Positions 36,844 through 45,952 of a stretch of 64,000 nt of DNA are shown here, piece by piece. How positions within the stretch are numbered: the first letter of the stretch is position 1; each line of letters begins with the position of its first letter. The translations under genes were made by a program, and so were the position numbers. Where the stretch lies: positions 2,540,100 through 2,604,099 of the forward strand of contig NZ_CM001837.1 of assembly GCF_000355805.1 (NCBI RefSeq). Reading direction: 5' to 3'. This DNA comes from Dokdonia sp. PRO95 (GTDB lineage: Bacteria; Bacteroidota; Bacteroidia; Flavobacteriales; Flavobacteriaceae). The notes below the pieces were generated by a model, which was not told where the DNA came from, made no database searches, and saw nothing but the letters and a program-made list of their open reading frames with translations.

Positions 36844-39363
36844 TTACATCTCGCTCCCGAAGAAGATAGCATTCATAAGCAGTTTGTTTGTTCCATACCA
36901 GAAGGCTCTAAAGTTTGTGTTATCTGTAAATAAGATAACCTCACCACGACCCGCACTCTGATGTACAAAGGGTCTTGTCTCTGGGATAGCTTTAAGATTA
37001 ATCTTAGAGATGTAACCAGCTTGTAATGGTGACTTAGTATACTGTATAGGGTTCTTGTAGCTTGTAGAGTCTGCTTTTATAAATAGCGTAGTGTTTCTAA
37101 AAAGAGATACTTTATCACCCGTATATCCAAAGTTAATAGGGTGTGAGCGATCTTGCTTTGCTTCAAAAATTGCACCTCCTATTACTTGTGCTCCTGTAAA
37201 ATCTCTACGTTGCTCAAAGCTCACGTTTTTTGCAGGATTTTTAGTTTTTACAAAATCTATGTCTAGCATCTTATTTCTTTCAAACCAGTTTGCTACGTTT
37301 TTATAACCTATAAGAGTTCCTCCAGATCGGACCCACTGTTTTATCTTATCTGTGTTGCCTTTATTTATAGCATTACCCCATAAATTAGGTAAGATAATAT
37401 CTGTGTATCTAGACAAGTCTGCGCGACCTAAATCTTTAGTATCAATTTTTGTGATACGCATATTGTAACGTGTGTCAAATAGGTGCCACATCTCTCCCGC
37501 ATCATAAGGGTTGATACCTTCACCTACTATCATTGCCACGCGAGCAGGCTCTAATGCTCTAAACTGGTTACTACCAAGATCTATACCTTCTGTGAGGCCA
37601 GTACTTACTGCCTTGATGGTTACGTTTGCATCTTGTGCCACTTCGTTTATAAAACTCGCTAGTTCTTGCCTATTAAGCGATTGATTTTGCACAGGTATCA
37701 TAATGGTACCATAGTCATAAGAGATACCTTCTACGCTAAATTTTTGCATACCCACCTTTGCTCTTATACCTTTATTGAGTATGGTGTTGAGCGCCTTAGG
37801 AGTGTAGTAATCGTGCCACTCCATAAGGTATGCATAGGTACTAGTACCTACAGCTGGGGTAGGTTTTCTTTTTAAATCTTGTATCTCGTTTCCAGCTTTG
37901 CTCAAAGATGCATTTTCTGTAAAATCTACACCAAAAGAGAGTGGGAAAGACCAAGCACTTATATCATAAAACAAACTATCTTGAAAGGTGGTACGCTTTT
38001 CAAACATCGCTTTTATGAGGCGGCTCTGTCTTTGGTTTTTTGGGACGATGTAGCTCATTCCTTTTTTAAAGTTTGCTCCATCTTGCGAGAAGTCTTGTGC
38101 CACCTCGTGCACTTTTATTTTATGTCTTTTAAGTACCTCTGCTAGGTGATATGCGCTACCTGCATCTTTCTCACTACCAAAGGCATATGCGCCATTTCCT
38201 TTTTCGCCTCGAGCGTTCTTAAAAAAGTCACGTTGATAGTCTAGTAATTGCTTGCGCATACCTTGTGCAGCCTCAAGGGTAGATAATATAGCTGTAAACT
38301 GGTTACGTATCGTAAACGGAAACTCAAGTAAACCGTTTTCTGTTTCTTGAGCGTGGCCACGGCTACTTCCTTGCTCAAAGAGAATACCTATACCACCATT
38401 TATGTCTGGAAAGGTAGATCCTTTACCGTAGTAAAAATCATCAAAACTCTCTTCTGTATAGTAAAAGCTGCCTATTTTATCTAGTGCTGCTGCGTGGTAG
38501 TTTCCTATTTGCTTTGTGAGTTCTTGGTTAAGCGCAGGTGTGAGTGGGTGTGTACGAGATTGTATACCTGGCTGAAAGAAAAAGCTACTGTTAGATCCCA
38601 TCTCGTGATGGTCTGTAAGAATGTTAGGATACCAGCTATGAAATGTCTTAATACGCGCTCTTGACTCTGGTAGTTGTACTGGAAGCCAGTCTCTATTCAT
38701 ATCAAACCAGTAGTGGTTAGTACGACCACCTGGCCAGACCTCGTCATACTCGCGGTCTTGAGGGTCTGCATTTACGTTTATACTCTTATTTGTATTTGCC
38801 CAGTAAGCAAAACGCTGTAAACCATCTGGATTAAATGATGGGTCAAAAAGTATAATGGTATTATCTAGTAGTGCATCTATTTTAGGTCCTTGAGCGGCAG
38901 CGAGATAGTATGCAGCTATAAGCCCTGCATTTGCGCCAGAAGGTTCATTACCGTGTATAGACATCCCCTGGTATACTACAATAGGCATACTGCTTGTGCT
39001 CAAGCTAGCACTGCCATCTTCTACCAGTTTTACGTGTTCTTTACGTATGTTTTCAATATTGGAGTGGTTATTAGGTGAGGTGACCGTTAGTAATAAAATA
39101 GGCCTTCCCTCAAAGGTATTCCCTCGACTTTCTATAGTCATACGGTCACTTGCTGCTGCAAGCGTGCGCATATATTCTGATAACTTGTCGTGACTCACGT
39201 GCCACTCTCCAGGTGTGTAGCCTAAAACACTTTCTGGTGTAGGGATATTTGGATTGTAAGTGACATCTGTAGGTAAATAGTAATCCATATCTACCTTTCC
39301 GCTTTGTGCGAGTGTAGGTATGCTACTTAATAGTAGGGTAGTAAGTACGAGTAATAAGCGCAT
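36844..39363 (-). CDS. Secreted M14-family zinc carboxypeptidase
   Basis: 839 residues. A signal peptide (about 1-19, ending STLAQ) is followed by the M14 catalytic domain (about 45-370). The zinc ligands H137 and E140 are in SIHGNEPSGANAG, the substrate residues in FNPDGLQRF and FDMNRDWLPVQ, and the third zinc His in LTDHHEMGSNSSFFF. The C-terminal 400 residues include a glutamine-amidotransferase-like fold (MIVGEGINPYDAGEMWHLFD and WVRSGGTLIGYKNVANW), as in many Bacteroidota M14 proteins. It probably degrades peptides in the periplasm or outside. Confidence 0.93.
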   Translation of the reverse strand: MRLLLVLTTLLLSSIPTLAQSGKVDMDYYLPTDVTYNPNIPTPESVLGYTPGEWHVSHDKLSEYMRTLAAASDRMTIESRGNTFEGRPILLLTVTSPNNHSNIENIRKEHVKLVEDGSASLSTSSMPIVVYQGMSIHGNEPSGANAGLIAAYYLAAAQGPKIDALLDNTIILFDPSFNPDGLQRFAYWANTNKSINVNADPQDREYDEVWPGGRTNHYWFDMNRDWLPVQLPESRARIKTFHSWYPNILTDHHEMGSNSSFFFQPGIQSRTHPLTPALNQELTKQIGNYHAAALDKIGSFYYTEESFDDFYYGKGSTFPDINGGIGILFEQGSSRGHAQETENGLLEFPFTIRNQFTAILSTLEAAQGMRKQLLDYQRDFFKNARGEKGNGAYAFGSEKDAGSAYHLAEVLKRHKIKVHEVAQDFSQDGANFKKGMSYIVPKNQRQSRLIKAMFEKRTTFQDSLFYDISAWSFPLSFGVDFTENASLSKAGNEIQDLKRKPTPAVGTSTYAYLMEWHDYYTPKALNTILNKGIRAKVGMQKFSVEGISYDYGTIMIPVQNQSLNRQELASFINEVAQDANVTIKAVSTGLTEGIDLGSNQFRALEPARVAMIVGEGINPYDAGEMWHLFDTRYNMRITKIDTKDLGRADLSRYTDIILPNLWGNAINKGNTDKIKQWVRSGGTLIGYKNVANWFERNKMLDIDFVKTKNPAKNVSFEQRRDFTGAQVIGGAIFEAKQDRSHPINFGYTGDKVSLFRNTTLFIKADSTSYKNPIQYTKSPLQAGYISKINLKAIPETRPFVHQSAGRGEVILFTDNTNFRAFWYGTNKLLMNAIFFGSEM

Positions 39364-39474
39364 TCTATAAGCTATTTTTTGAGTGTTAGACTCTAAAAAT
39401 AAGCAAAAGAAGTAACGCCTGCACGTAACAATTGTTAACTAAAATATGGAGTTGTATTAGATATGAACACAAGA

Positions 39475-40218
39475 CTAGCGTTCTAGTTTATCTAGATAGC
39501 CACAAGCAGCACCGATAATGCCAGCGTGATTCTTAGTTTTTGCTGCAACAATAGGAATATCTGTGGTAAGATATCTTTCAAACTCTGCCATATGCTTACT
39601 TATACCACCGCCTATTATGTAATGGTTAGGTGTACATATTAACTCTACATTTTTGAGAAAGAAATTAAAGCGCTCTGCCCACTCTTTAAAAGTGAGTTTT
39701 TCTTCCTTTCTTACAGAGTTTGCTGCATACTTTTCAATAGGTTTTTTCTTATATGGAATACGACCAAATTCAAAATTTGGGATGAGTTTACCGTTATAGC
39801 AAAGTCCAGAGCCTATACCTGTGCCTACTGTAATCACAGCAACCAGGCCTTTTAAATCTTTTCCCGCTCCGTATCTAACTTCGGCGAGACTTGCGGCATC
39901 TGCATCGTTAATAACAGAGCAAGGTAAACCAGTTTTTTTAGAAAAAAGTTCATCTATCTGCACACCCATCCAGCTCTTGTGCATATTACCATATGCCATT
40001 GCTTTACCATCTACGATAACGGTAGGAAAGCCTATTCCTATAGGTCCTGTCCAGTTAAAGTGATCTACGAGTTGCTGTACACAATCTGCTACAGCCTTAG
40101 GTTTTGCAGGGCGCGGGGTTTCTATTCTAAAACGTTCACCTATGTACTCTTCTGTTTCCAGATCTACAGGGACACCTTTTATTCCCGTTCCGCCTATGTC
40201 GATACCTAATATCTTCAT
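39475..40218 (-). CDS. ppgK: Polyphosphate glucokinase
   Basis: Phosphorylates glucose using polyphosphate (or ATP). The 247-residue ROK-family protein shows MKILGIDIGGTGIKGVPVDL for phosphate binding, GIGFPTVIVDGKA, INDADAASLAE with the catalytic Asp, and VITVGTGIGSGLCYNG. Family length is about 250. The zinc-finger Cys of other ROK proteins is absent, as is normal for ppgK. Transcribed alone or after the AI-2E family gene; the two are 104 bp apart. Confidence 0.93.
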   Translation of the reverse strand: MKILGIDIGGTGIKGVPVDLETEEYIGERFRIETPRPAKPKAVADCVQQLVDHFNWTGPIGIGFPTVIVDGKAMAYGNMHKSWMGVQIDELFSKKTGLPCSVINDADAASLAEVRYGAGKDLKGLVAVITVGTGIGSGLCYNGKLIPNFEFGRIPYKKKPIEKYAANSVRKEEKLTFKEWAERFNFFLKNVELICTPNHYIIGGGISKHMAEFERYLTTDIPIVAAKTKNHAGIIGAACGYLDKLER

Positions 40219-40286
40219 CTATGATGGTTTTTGTGTGGCGAAAGATAGGAATTTTTGAATAATATAGAAGTAGGGTGGGTGAGTCC

Positions 40287-40300
40287 GCTTTCGCGAAAGC
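40287..40300. repeat. GCTTTCGCGAAAGC palindrome, intergenic copy
   Basis: An exact copy 22 bp after the stop of the AI-2E family transporter gene, before ppgK. Confidence 0.9.
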
Positions 40301-40322
40301 GTAACCTTATAGATTTAGTTAC

Positions 40323-41360
40323 TTAGAGTACTTCTTCTTGTTCTGATGGTTTTTCTTTACCATATTCTTGTTTGTAAATTTTTACAATAAGTAGAAAAAT
40401 ACTCACTACAATAGGTCCAAAAATGAGACCTATAAATCCAAATAAAGGCACACCTACGATAACTCCTATAATGGTAATAAGTGGGTGAACGTCTGCCAGT
40501 CGCTTTTGAATCACGAGTCTAAAAAGATTATCTGTAGAGCCCACTACGACCGTACCATAGATAATCATCACGATGGCTTGCCAGATGTCACCAGCAGCGT
40601 ATAGAATGATGCAAACAGGTACGATACCTAAGGCGGTACCTACAAATGGTATCATAGACCCAACGGTGACAATTGCAAACCAGAAAAAGGGATCTTCTAC
40701 GCCAAGTATTAAAAAGCCTATAAGTGCCACAAGTCCCTGTAGTAATGCTACTAGTGGTATACCTATGGCATTTGACTTTACAAGCTCCTGACTATCTTTA
40801 CCTATGAGTTTTAAGTTTTTCTCACTGAGGGGTATATACTCTAGCATAGACTCTCTAAAAGTCCTTCTATTAGTAAGCATATAGTACAGCATAAAATACA
40901 TAAGACCTATGGCGATAAATACATTAAAGGTCCCACCGGCTAGCCCTTGAAGGTTACTACTTATCCAGTCTGTTACAGAACTAGTGTCTATGGAGCTTGC
41001 GATATCGAGACCAAAGCGAGACTCTATATCTGCCATTTCTGATTTTACAATGTTTATGACTTTGCCACTATTTTCTACCGCTTTACTAATTTTTGAGGTG
41101 AGCATTAATACAAGTCCAGCAATAGGTACTAGTATTACAAGAAATGAGCCTGCCATAAGAACGCAAGCGGAAACGCTAGAGTTCCATTTTCTTTTTTTTA
41201 CTAGATATTCTTGCCACTTACGTAATAAAACAAAGAGTGTAATCGCACCTAGTATACCTGATAGATAGGTTGCCATCTCTTTAAATATTAACCACCCAAA
41301 TAGGATGATTAAAAAGATGATAAAGAACTGACGTAAAAGGTTAGGTTTGAGTGTTTGCAT
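40323..41360 (-). CDS. AI-2E family (PerM/TqsA-like) membrane transporter
   Basis: 345 residues with about eight membrane helices. The family signatures are GTFNVFIAIGLMYFMLYYML and VALLQGLVALIGFLILGVEDPFFWFAIVTVGSMIPFVGTALG, plus GVIVGVPLFGFIGLIFGPIVVSIF at the end. Known members export quorum signals or act as Na+/H+ antiporters; the substrate here is unknown. It starts 3 bp after the VOC gene's stop. Confidence 0.9.
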   Translation of the reverse strand: MQTLKPNLLRQFFIIFLIILFGWLIFKEMATYLSGILGAITLFVLLRKWQEYLVKKRKWNSSVSACVLMAGSFLVILVPIAGLVLMLTSKISKAVENSGKVINIVKSEMADIESRFGLDIASSIDTSSVTDWISSNLQGLAGGTFNVFIAIGLMYFMLYYMLTNRRTFRESMLEYIPLSEKNLKLIGKDSQELVKSNAIGIPLVALLQGLVALIGFLILGVEDPFFWFAIVTVGSMIPFVGTALGIVPVCIILYAAGDIWQAIVMIIYGTVVVGSTDNLFRLVIQKRLADVHPLITIIGVIVGVPLFGFIGLIFGPIVVSIFLLIVKIYKQEYGKEKPSEQEEVL

Positions 41361-41363
41361 ATA

Positions 41364-41780
41364 TTATTTGGCAAATATTTGAGAGTCGTTTCTAAAAGCT
41401 TTAAACTCAAGGGCGTTACCACAAGGATCATAGAAGAACATTGTAGTTTGCTCGCCAGTTAGACCTTTAAAACGCACATAAGGTTCTATTACAAAATCTA
41501 CGTGTGGTGCTATTTTTTCGGCAAATGCTTCAAAATCTTCCCAAGCGAGTACAACTCCAAAATGAGGCACAGGTACCGCTTTACCATCTACTTCATTATG
41601 CACTTCATCTACAGTAGATTTTTCCTTGTAATGAATCACTAGCTGGTGTCCAAAAAAATTAAAATCTACCCAGTGGTCACTGCTGCGGCCTTCAGGTAGA
41701 TTTAAAATATCTCTATAAAAAACTCTTGCTTTCTCAACGTCATCTACGGGAATAGCAAGATGAAATGGTCGTACTGTCAT
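41364..41780 (-). CDS. VOC-family protein
   Basis: 138 residues with two beta-alpha-beta-beta-beta modules: RPFHLAIPVDDVEKARVFYRDIL and VPHFGVVLAWEDFEAFAEKI. Candidate metal ligands are His7, His75-type (PHFGVV) and the late Glu in GNALEFKAFR. This is a glyoxalase-like protein of unknown substrate, unlike the 2464-2976 VOC protein in detail. It probably shares a transcript with the AI-2E family gene. Confidence 0.87.
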   Translation of the reverse strand: MTVRPFHLAIPVDDVEKARVFYRDILNLPEGRSSDHWVDFNFFGHQLVIHYKEKSTVDEVHNEVDGKAVPVPHFGVVLAWEDFEAFAEKIAPHVDFVIEPYVRFKGLTGEQTTMFFYDPCGNALEFKAFRNDSQIFAK

Positions 41781-41826
41781 AATCGATGTTTTGAAGTACT
41801 AATTTACACCATTTTTTTTAGGTTAT

Positions 41827-42024
41827 TTATTTATCAGATGCAATTGCATCTGTATCTTTTCTATGTTTAAGTAATGAGATGCCCGCAAAGAAAAATATTA
41901 CACCTAGTATTGTAAATGCCCACGGACTCATACCAGTACTTAAACTTCCAAAGATTCCCATAACTCCGAGCACTAGCATAATAGCTCCTGCAACAAGCGC
42001 TATTACTCCTATAATCTTAATCAT
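41827..42024 (-). CDS. Small two-helix membrane protein
   Basis: 65 residues: two membrane helices (about 4-25, IIGVIALVAGAIMLVLGVMGIF; 35-54, AFTILGVIFFFAGISLL) and a charged tail HRKDTDAIASDK. It resembles small DUF3185-type proteins; no function is known. Transcribed with or just before the VOC gene (46 bp). Confidence 0.65.
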   Translation of the reverse strand: MIKIIGVIALVAGAIMLVLGVMGIFGSLSTGMSPWAFTILGVIFFFAGISLLKHRKDTDAIASDK

Positions 42025-42199
42025 AACTTAATTGTTTTTATTATTTGGAGTATAAAAGTAATTGATTGGCGGAGTGAAGCTTTGCTACTTAACACCACAT
42101 TACCACTGTTTTAATAGGAGTTTATGAATGTGAGTTATATTTTGGCAGTCTTTAAGAAAAGCAGTTTTCATTTTGTGGGGTAGTAGCGGCACTTTTGTA

Positions 42200-42207
42200 T
42201 AAATTTG
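42200..42207 (+). promoter_or_regulatory. Possible -7 element of hisF
   Basis: TAAATTTG, a full match to TAnnTTTG, 32 nt before the GTG start of hisF. The nearest TTTTG is 24 nt upstream of it, too far for the usual spacing, so only half of the promoter is convincing. Confidence 0.35.
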
Positions 42208-42239
42208 CATCCTTAAAACTAATCTTTTATACGCGCCAC

Positions 42240-42995
42240 GTGATTACAAAAAGAATTATCCCTTGTCTCGATATTAAAAATGGTAGAACCGTAAAAGGAA
42301 CTAACTTTGTAAACTTGCGTGATGCTGGAGATCCAGTGGAGCTGGCAAAGCTATACTCTAATACAGGAGCAGATGAGCTAGTTTTTTTAGATATATCTGC
42401 AACAGAAGAGCGTCGTAAGACCCTTGCAGATCTAGTATTGAGAGTTGCTTCACAAGTAAACATACCATTTACAGTAGGCGGAGGAATATCTTCTGTAGAA
42501 GATGTAGATATCTTATTACAAAATGGTGCAGATAAAGTTTCTATAAACTCTAGTGCTGTAAAAAGACCAGAACTCATAAATGAGCTTGTAGCAAAATTTG
42601 GCTCACAATGTATTGTTGTCGCTATAGATGCAAAGTATATAGAAGGAGAGTGGATTGTACATTTAGTGGGAGGAAAAGTACCTACAGAGCATAATCTCTT
42701 TGACTGGGCAAAAGAAGTAGAAGAGCGTGGTGCTGGTGAGATCCTTTTTACCTCTATGGACAATGATGGTACAAAAGATGGTTTTGCAAACGAGGCGCTA
42801 GCTAGACTTTCTGAAAGTCTAAATATCCCAATAATTGCAAGTGGAGGAGCTGGAAATATGCAACACTTTGCAGATGCTTTTACAGAGGGTAAGGCAGATG
42901 CAGCTCTTGCAGCAAGTGTTTTTCACTTTAAGGAAATAGAAATAACAGATTTAAAACAAGAGTTAACCTCGCAAGGTATTGCGATGAGATCATAA
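42240..42995 (+). CDS. hisF: Imidazole glycerol phosphate synthase, cyclase subunit
   Basis: Forms IGP and AICAR in histidine synthesis. I take GTG at 42240 as start, giving [16 protein letters not shown], the invariant beginning with catalytic Asp11, and a usual length of 251 residues; the 15 codons before it are not coding. The second catalytic Asp is in LVAIDAKY-type [11 protein letters not shown], and phosphate loops are [10 protein letters not shown] and ASGGAGN. Its amidotransferase partner HisH is not in the window. hisIE follows after 22 bp. Confidence 0.96.
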   Translation: MITKRIIPCLDIKNGRTVKGTNFVNLRDAGDPVELAKLYSNTGADELVFLDISATEERRKTLADLVLRVASQVNIPFTVGGGISSVEDVDILLQNGADKVSINSSAVKRPELINELVAKFGSQCIVVAIDAKYIEGEWIVHLVGGKVPTEHNLFDWAKEVEERGAGEILFTSMDNDGTKDGFANEALARLSESLNIPIIASGGAGNMQHFADAFTEGKADAALAASVFHFKEIEITDLKQELTSQGIAMRS

Positions 42996-43017
42996 CACTC
43001 GTTCATAATAAAAAGTA

Positions 43018-43617
43018 ATGGAAATAGATTTTAAAAAATACGAGAATGGTCTCGTGCCAGCAATTATTCAGGATTCAAGAACTAAGAATGTCTTGATGCT
43101 AGGTTTTATGAATAATGAGGCTTACGAGAAAACAATTGCTACAAATAAAGTGACCTTCTTTAGTCGCTCAAAGCAACGACTATGGACAAAGGGAGAAGAG
43201 ACTAAAAACTATTTGCATCTAGATACTATTGCGGTAGATTGTGATAATGATACTTTGCTAGTACAAGTGACTCCTCAAGGGCCTACTTGTCATAAAGGGA
43301 CAGATACCTGCTGGGGTAATAGTAACAAAACAAACTTTGGCTTTTTATCACATCTAGAAGAAGTCATAGAAGATCGCTGGAATACTAAAGATACTGCAGA
43401 CTCTTATGTTGCGTCACTCTTTAGAAGTGGGATTAATAAAGTAGCTCAAAAAGTAGGAGAAGAGGCTGTAGAGGTGGTTATTGAAGCAAAAGATGATAAC
43501 GATCATCTATTCCTTAATGAAAGCGCAGATCTATTATTTCACTATATGGTTTTATTACAGGCAAAAGGGTTTCACCTGCGTGATATAGAAAAAACACTTA
43601 TGTCAAGACATAAGTAA
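43018..43617 (+). CDS. hisIE: Phosphoribosyl-AMP cyclohydrolase / phosphoribosyl-ATP pyrophosphatase
   Basis: Fused 199-residue enzyme for steps 2 and 3 of histidine synthesis. The HisI part (about 1-105) has MLGFMNNEAYEKT, FFSRSKQRLWTKGE and the zinc cysteine run VDCDNDTLL..GPTCHKGTDTCW. The HisE part (about 115-199) has SYVASLFRSGINKVAQKVGEEAVEVVIEAK. The genes hisGDCBHA that usually precede hisF-hisI are not upstream here, where an unrelated minus-strand gene lies. Confidence 0.97.
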   Translation: MEIDFKKYENGLVPAIIQDSRTKNVLMLGFMNNEAYEKTIATNKVTFFSRSKQRLWTKGEETKNYLHLDTIAVDCDNDTLLVQVTPQGPTCHKGTDTCWGNSNKTNFGFLSHLEEVIEDRWNTKDTADSYVASLFRSGINKVAQKVGEEAVEVVIEAKDDNDHLFLNESADLLFHYMVLLQAKGFHLRDIEKTLMSRHK

Positions 43618-43624
43618 AAATCAA

Positions 43625-43657
43625 TGGAGAAGTAGTACTATCAAGACTACTTCTCCA
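43625..43657. terminator. Hairpin between hisIE and the S41 peptidase gene
   Basis: A perfect 12-bp stem (TGGAGAAGTAGT and its complement) with a 9-nt loop. The T-tract is on the minus side (TTGATTTTTA), so it is the better terminator for the peptidase gene. Confidence 0.65.
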
Positions 43658-43681
43658 GTTGACCAGCTATCACACTCTTTG

Positions 43682-44923
43682 CTAGTTGATGTTCTTTATT
43701 ATCTCTAAAGTCTGAGTAACCCAATCCTCGTCAAAGCTTAATTTGATATCTGGGATGATACCTACATATTCATAATTTAGATATTTATGAAAATTCATAT
43801 CTGTAGGATAAATTGCAAACTGGCCAGATGGTGTTTCTATTAGTTTGCCATAATTAGAGCCATAAGCAAGGGCTCCATACGTGCGCTGGCCTAGATGTTT
43901 TGCATTTTTTAACCCCTTTAGTTTGAGAGTAAATTGCTCACCATTACTCGCGCACCAGAAATTTGTAATGACATACACATTCATTTTATTCTTTTTAAAA
44001 ATTTTGTAAAATGGATCGGAGTACTTAGAGTTTCCTCCAGAATTATCACGTAGATCTACAATAATATTTTTTGCAGTAAACTTATCTTTAGCTTCCTCAT
44101 AAAACTTTTTAAAAGCCTTTACATTATTGCTGCTATTTGAAAAAGACCCCATATACACATACTGAATATCTGGTGTAAGTTGTTTGAAATCCCAAGGAGA
44201 TTGATTCACACTCATTTGTGAAATATAGTTACTAGCTTCTTTCTTAAGATGCCATAAACTTCCATTAAAATGTAGCAATCCTCTTACAAATCTTAATTTA
44301 CCACCAATGATATCACTGGTAAGAACATCATACATATTTTCTCCGTTAGGAATAATTTTATAAGCAATCTGTCCAGGCGCCCAGATTTTGTTATCTGAAG
44401 TAAGTACAATACCTTCGTATGTGCTGCCTGTTTTTACAATGCCTATAGTTATGCCATCCTTTTTCTTGTAAATGCCCTCTATGTTCTCAAAAGACTTCTC
44501 AGATAATTTCTCTATGAGCTTTTCAACGCTGATGTTACTTTTAGGATGATTCTTAAATAGTTCGCTTTCGCGAAAACGTTCTAATTCATCACCTTGTTCC
44601 ATTATCTCGGAGGTAATTACAGGCTTCATGTGACGTATGTGTGCATGTTTATCCTTTACAACAGATAGCAGTTCATTGAGCTTAGAAAAGCAATCTGTCA
44701 CACTCATTTGTGAAGTAACTTCTTGCTCTAATTGATTTAAGGTAGTTGTGTACTCTGAGAGTTTGTCTCCTTTCATTTGTTTCTTAAAAGAAGTCATTTC
44801 TTTTATTTGTTCATTAACAAAAGAGAGTTCCTCTACACAATTGCATGTTTGGGTAGATTGCGCTTTCGCGAAAGCGGAAAAAACAAAAACAATAGCTACT
44901 AAAAGTGTGATACGTCTTTTCAT
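43682..44923 (-). CDS. S41-family (C-terminal processing-type) peptidase
   Basis: 413 residues, signal peptide about 1-22 (MKRRITLLVAIVFVFSAFAKA). The S41 protease fold starts near 235 with YVYMGSFSNSSNNVKAF; IIVDLRDNSGGNSKYSDPF is the conserved RxNxGG core and NFWCASNGEQFTLKLK holds the likely nucleophile Ser. No PDZ domain is recognisable in the N-terminal half. An exact palindrome copy (44862-44875) encodes SAFAKAQ precisely at the signal-peptidase site; a near-copy (44564-44577) encodes RFRES. Confidence 0.87.
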   Translation of the reverse strand: MKRRITLLVAIVFVFSAFAKAQSTQTCNCVEELSFVNEQIKEMTSFKKQMKGDKLSEYTTTLNQLEQEVTSQMSVTDCFSKLNELLSVVKDKHAHIRHMKPVITSEIMEQGDELERFRESELFKNHPKSNISVEKLIEKLSEKSFENIEGIYKKKDGITIGIVKTGSTYEGIVLTSDNKIWAPGQIAYKIIPNGENMYDVLTSDIIGGKLRFVRGLLHFNGSLWHLKKEASNYISQMSVNQSPWDFKQLTPDIQYVYMGSFSNSSNNVKAFKKFYEEAKDKFTAKNIIVDLRDNSGGNSKYSDPFYKIFKKNKMNVYVITNFWCASNGEQFTLKLKGLKNAKHLGQRTYGALAYGSNYGKLIETPSGQFAIYPTDMNFHKYLNYEYVGIIPDIKLSFDEDWVTQTLEIIKNIN

Positions 44924-45025
44924 AGTACATGATTTTAAAAGTGAATTGCAAATTATCTATGAAACAAATCTAAAATCACTAAATCAGAAAGACCAGTAAA
45001 TACAAGGTTTTGGGATGAGATGCCT

Positions 45026-45874
45026 TTAATTTGTGGTAAAATTTAAGGTCTCTTTTGTGATACTCGTATATGTTTTTGATACAGGTATAAAAATCTCATG
45101 CGAAAGGATTAGACCTAACTTACCAGCATCTGTTTTGTATGATAAGAAATGCATCGGGTTTATCAAATACGATCGATGCGTTCTCATCATAGTAGGTAAT
45201 GATTTTTCTAAGTGAGATAACCGAGCTCTAATTAATTGCTTTTTGTAGGTTCCATTATCTTGAAAATGAATTTCTACATAATTATCTGATGCCTCTAGAG
45301 CTATTAAATCTGATAGCAACAACCTTATTCCTTCGTAGTTTCCATCACCTTTAATTTCTATTTTTTGTTCTTCTATCTGTTTGTTTTTATATTTTCCAAA
45401 ACCAAAACGTCCTATCAATACGATAGGAAATATTGTAAGAACTGCTGGAAGAAAAATAGAAGTTAGATAGTAATAGAGAGAGTATGGATTAGGTTCGCCA
45501 CGCACTACGACATACAGATAAAAACTACGCATTACTAAAAATGACCAAACTATAAACACAAGAAAAAAGCTTATCTCATGTACAAATAGCCATCTTTCTT
45601 TATTGTTTTTGAATAAGTAATATTGAATTGGAAGAATGCTCACATAGCATAGTGCACCTAGAAGTCCATAAAGAGCTAAAATAAATAAACGTTCATTATC
45701 ATATAGCTCAGAAACGTCAAGTGGCTCTGTAAAATAAAGAAATGTAAATATCCATAAAGCCATACCTATGGCTATAATAAGTTGATGCTTTATGGAAGGA
45801 TCAAAAGGGTATTCTTTTTTCAATATCAATAGCTTAAGTTTAGAAATTTCAAAAAATAGAAATGCAACTATCAT
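45026..45874 (-). CDS. LytTR-domain transcriptional regulator with membrane helices
   Basis: 282 residues. About four membrane helices occupy the N-terminal half (about 30-50, 63-85, 100-118, 132-155) and a LytTR DNA-binding domain the C-terminal part (about 185-275: DLIALEASDNYVEIHFQDNG; LSHLEKSLPTMMRTHRSYLINP). No receiver domain or kinase. Membrane-tethered LytTR proteins without receivers are common in Bacteroidota; the signal and target are unknown. It is transcribed toward the S41 gene, about 100 bp away. Confidence 0.88.
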   Translation of the reverse strand: MIVAFLFFEISKLKLLILKKEYPFDPSIKHQLIIAIGMALWIFTFLYFTEPLDVSELYDNERLFILALYGLLGALCYVSILPIQYYLFKNNKERWLFVHEISFFLVFIVWSFLVMRSFYLYVVVRGEPNPYSLYYYLTSIFLPAVLTIFPIVLIGRFGFGKYKNKQIEEQKIEIKGDGNYEGIRLLLSDLIALEASDNYVEIHFQDNGTYKKQLIRARLSHLEKSLPTMMRTHRSYLINPMHFLSYKTDAGKLGLILSHEIFIPVSKTYTSITKETLNFTTN

Positions 45875-45952
45875 TCAGCAGTTATACAATTTTTAAAGGC
45901 AATATGCATTAATCACATTGCAATAGCTCTTTAAACTTAAGTATTAGTGTTT

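Noticed and set aside
42227-42763. 178-codon open frame antisense to hisF
   Set aside because: It lies fully inside the well-supported hisF gene and its translation is Ser-rich with no domain; a shadow frame.
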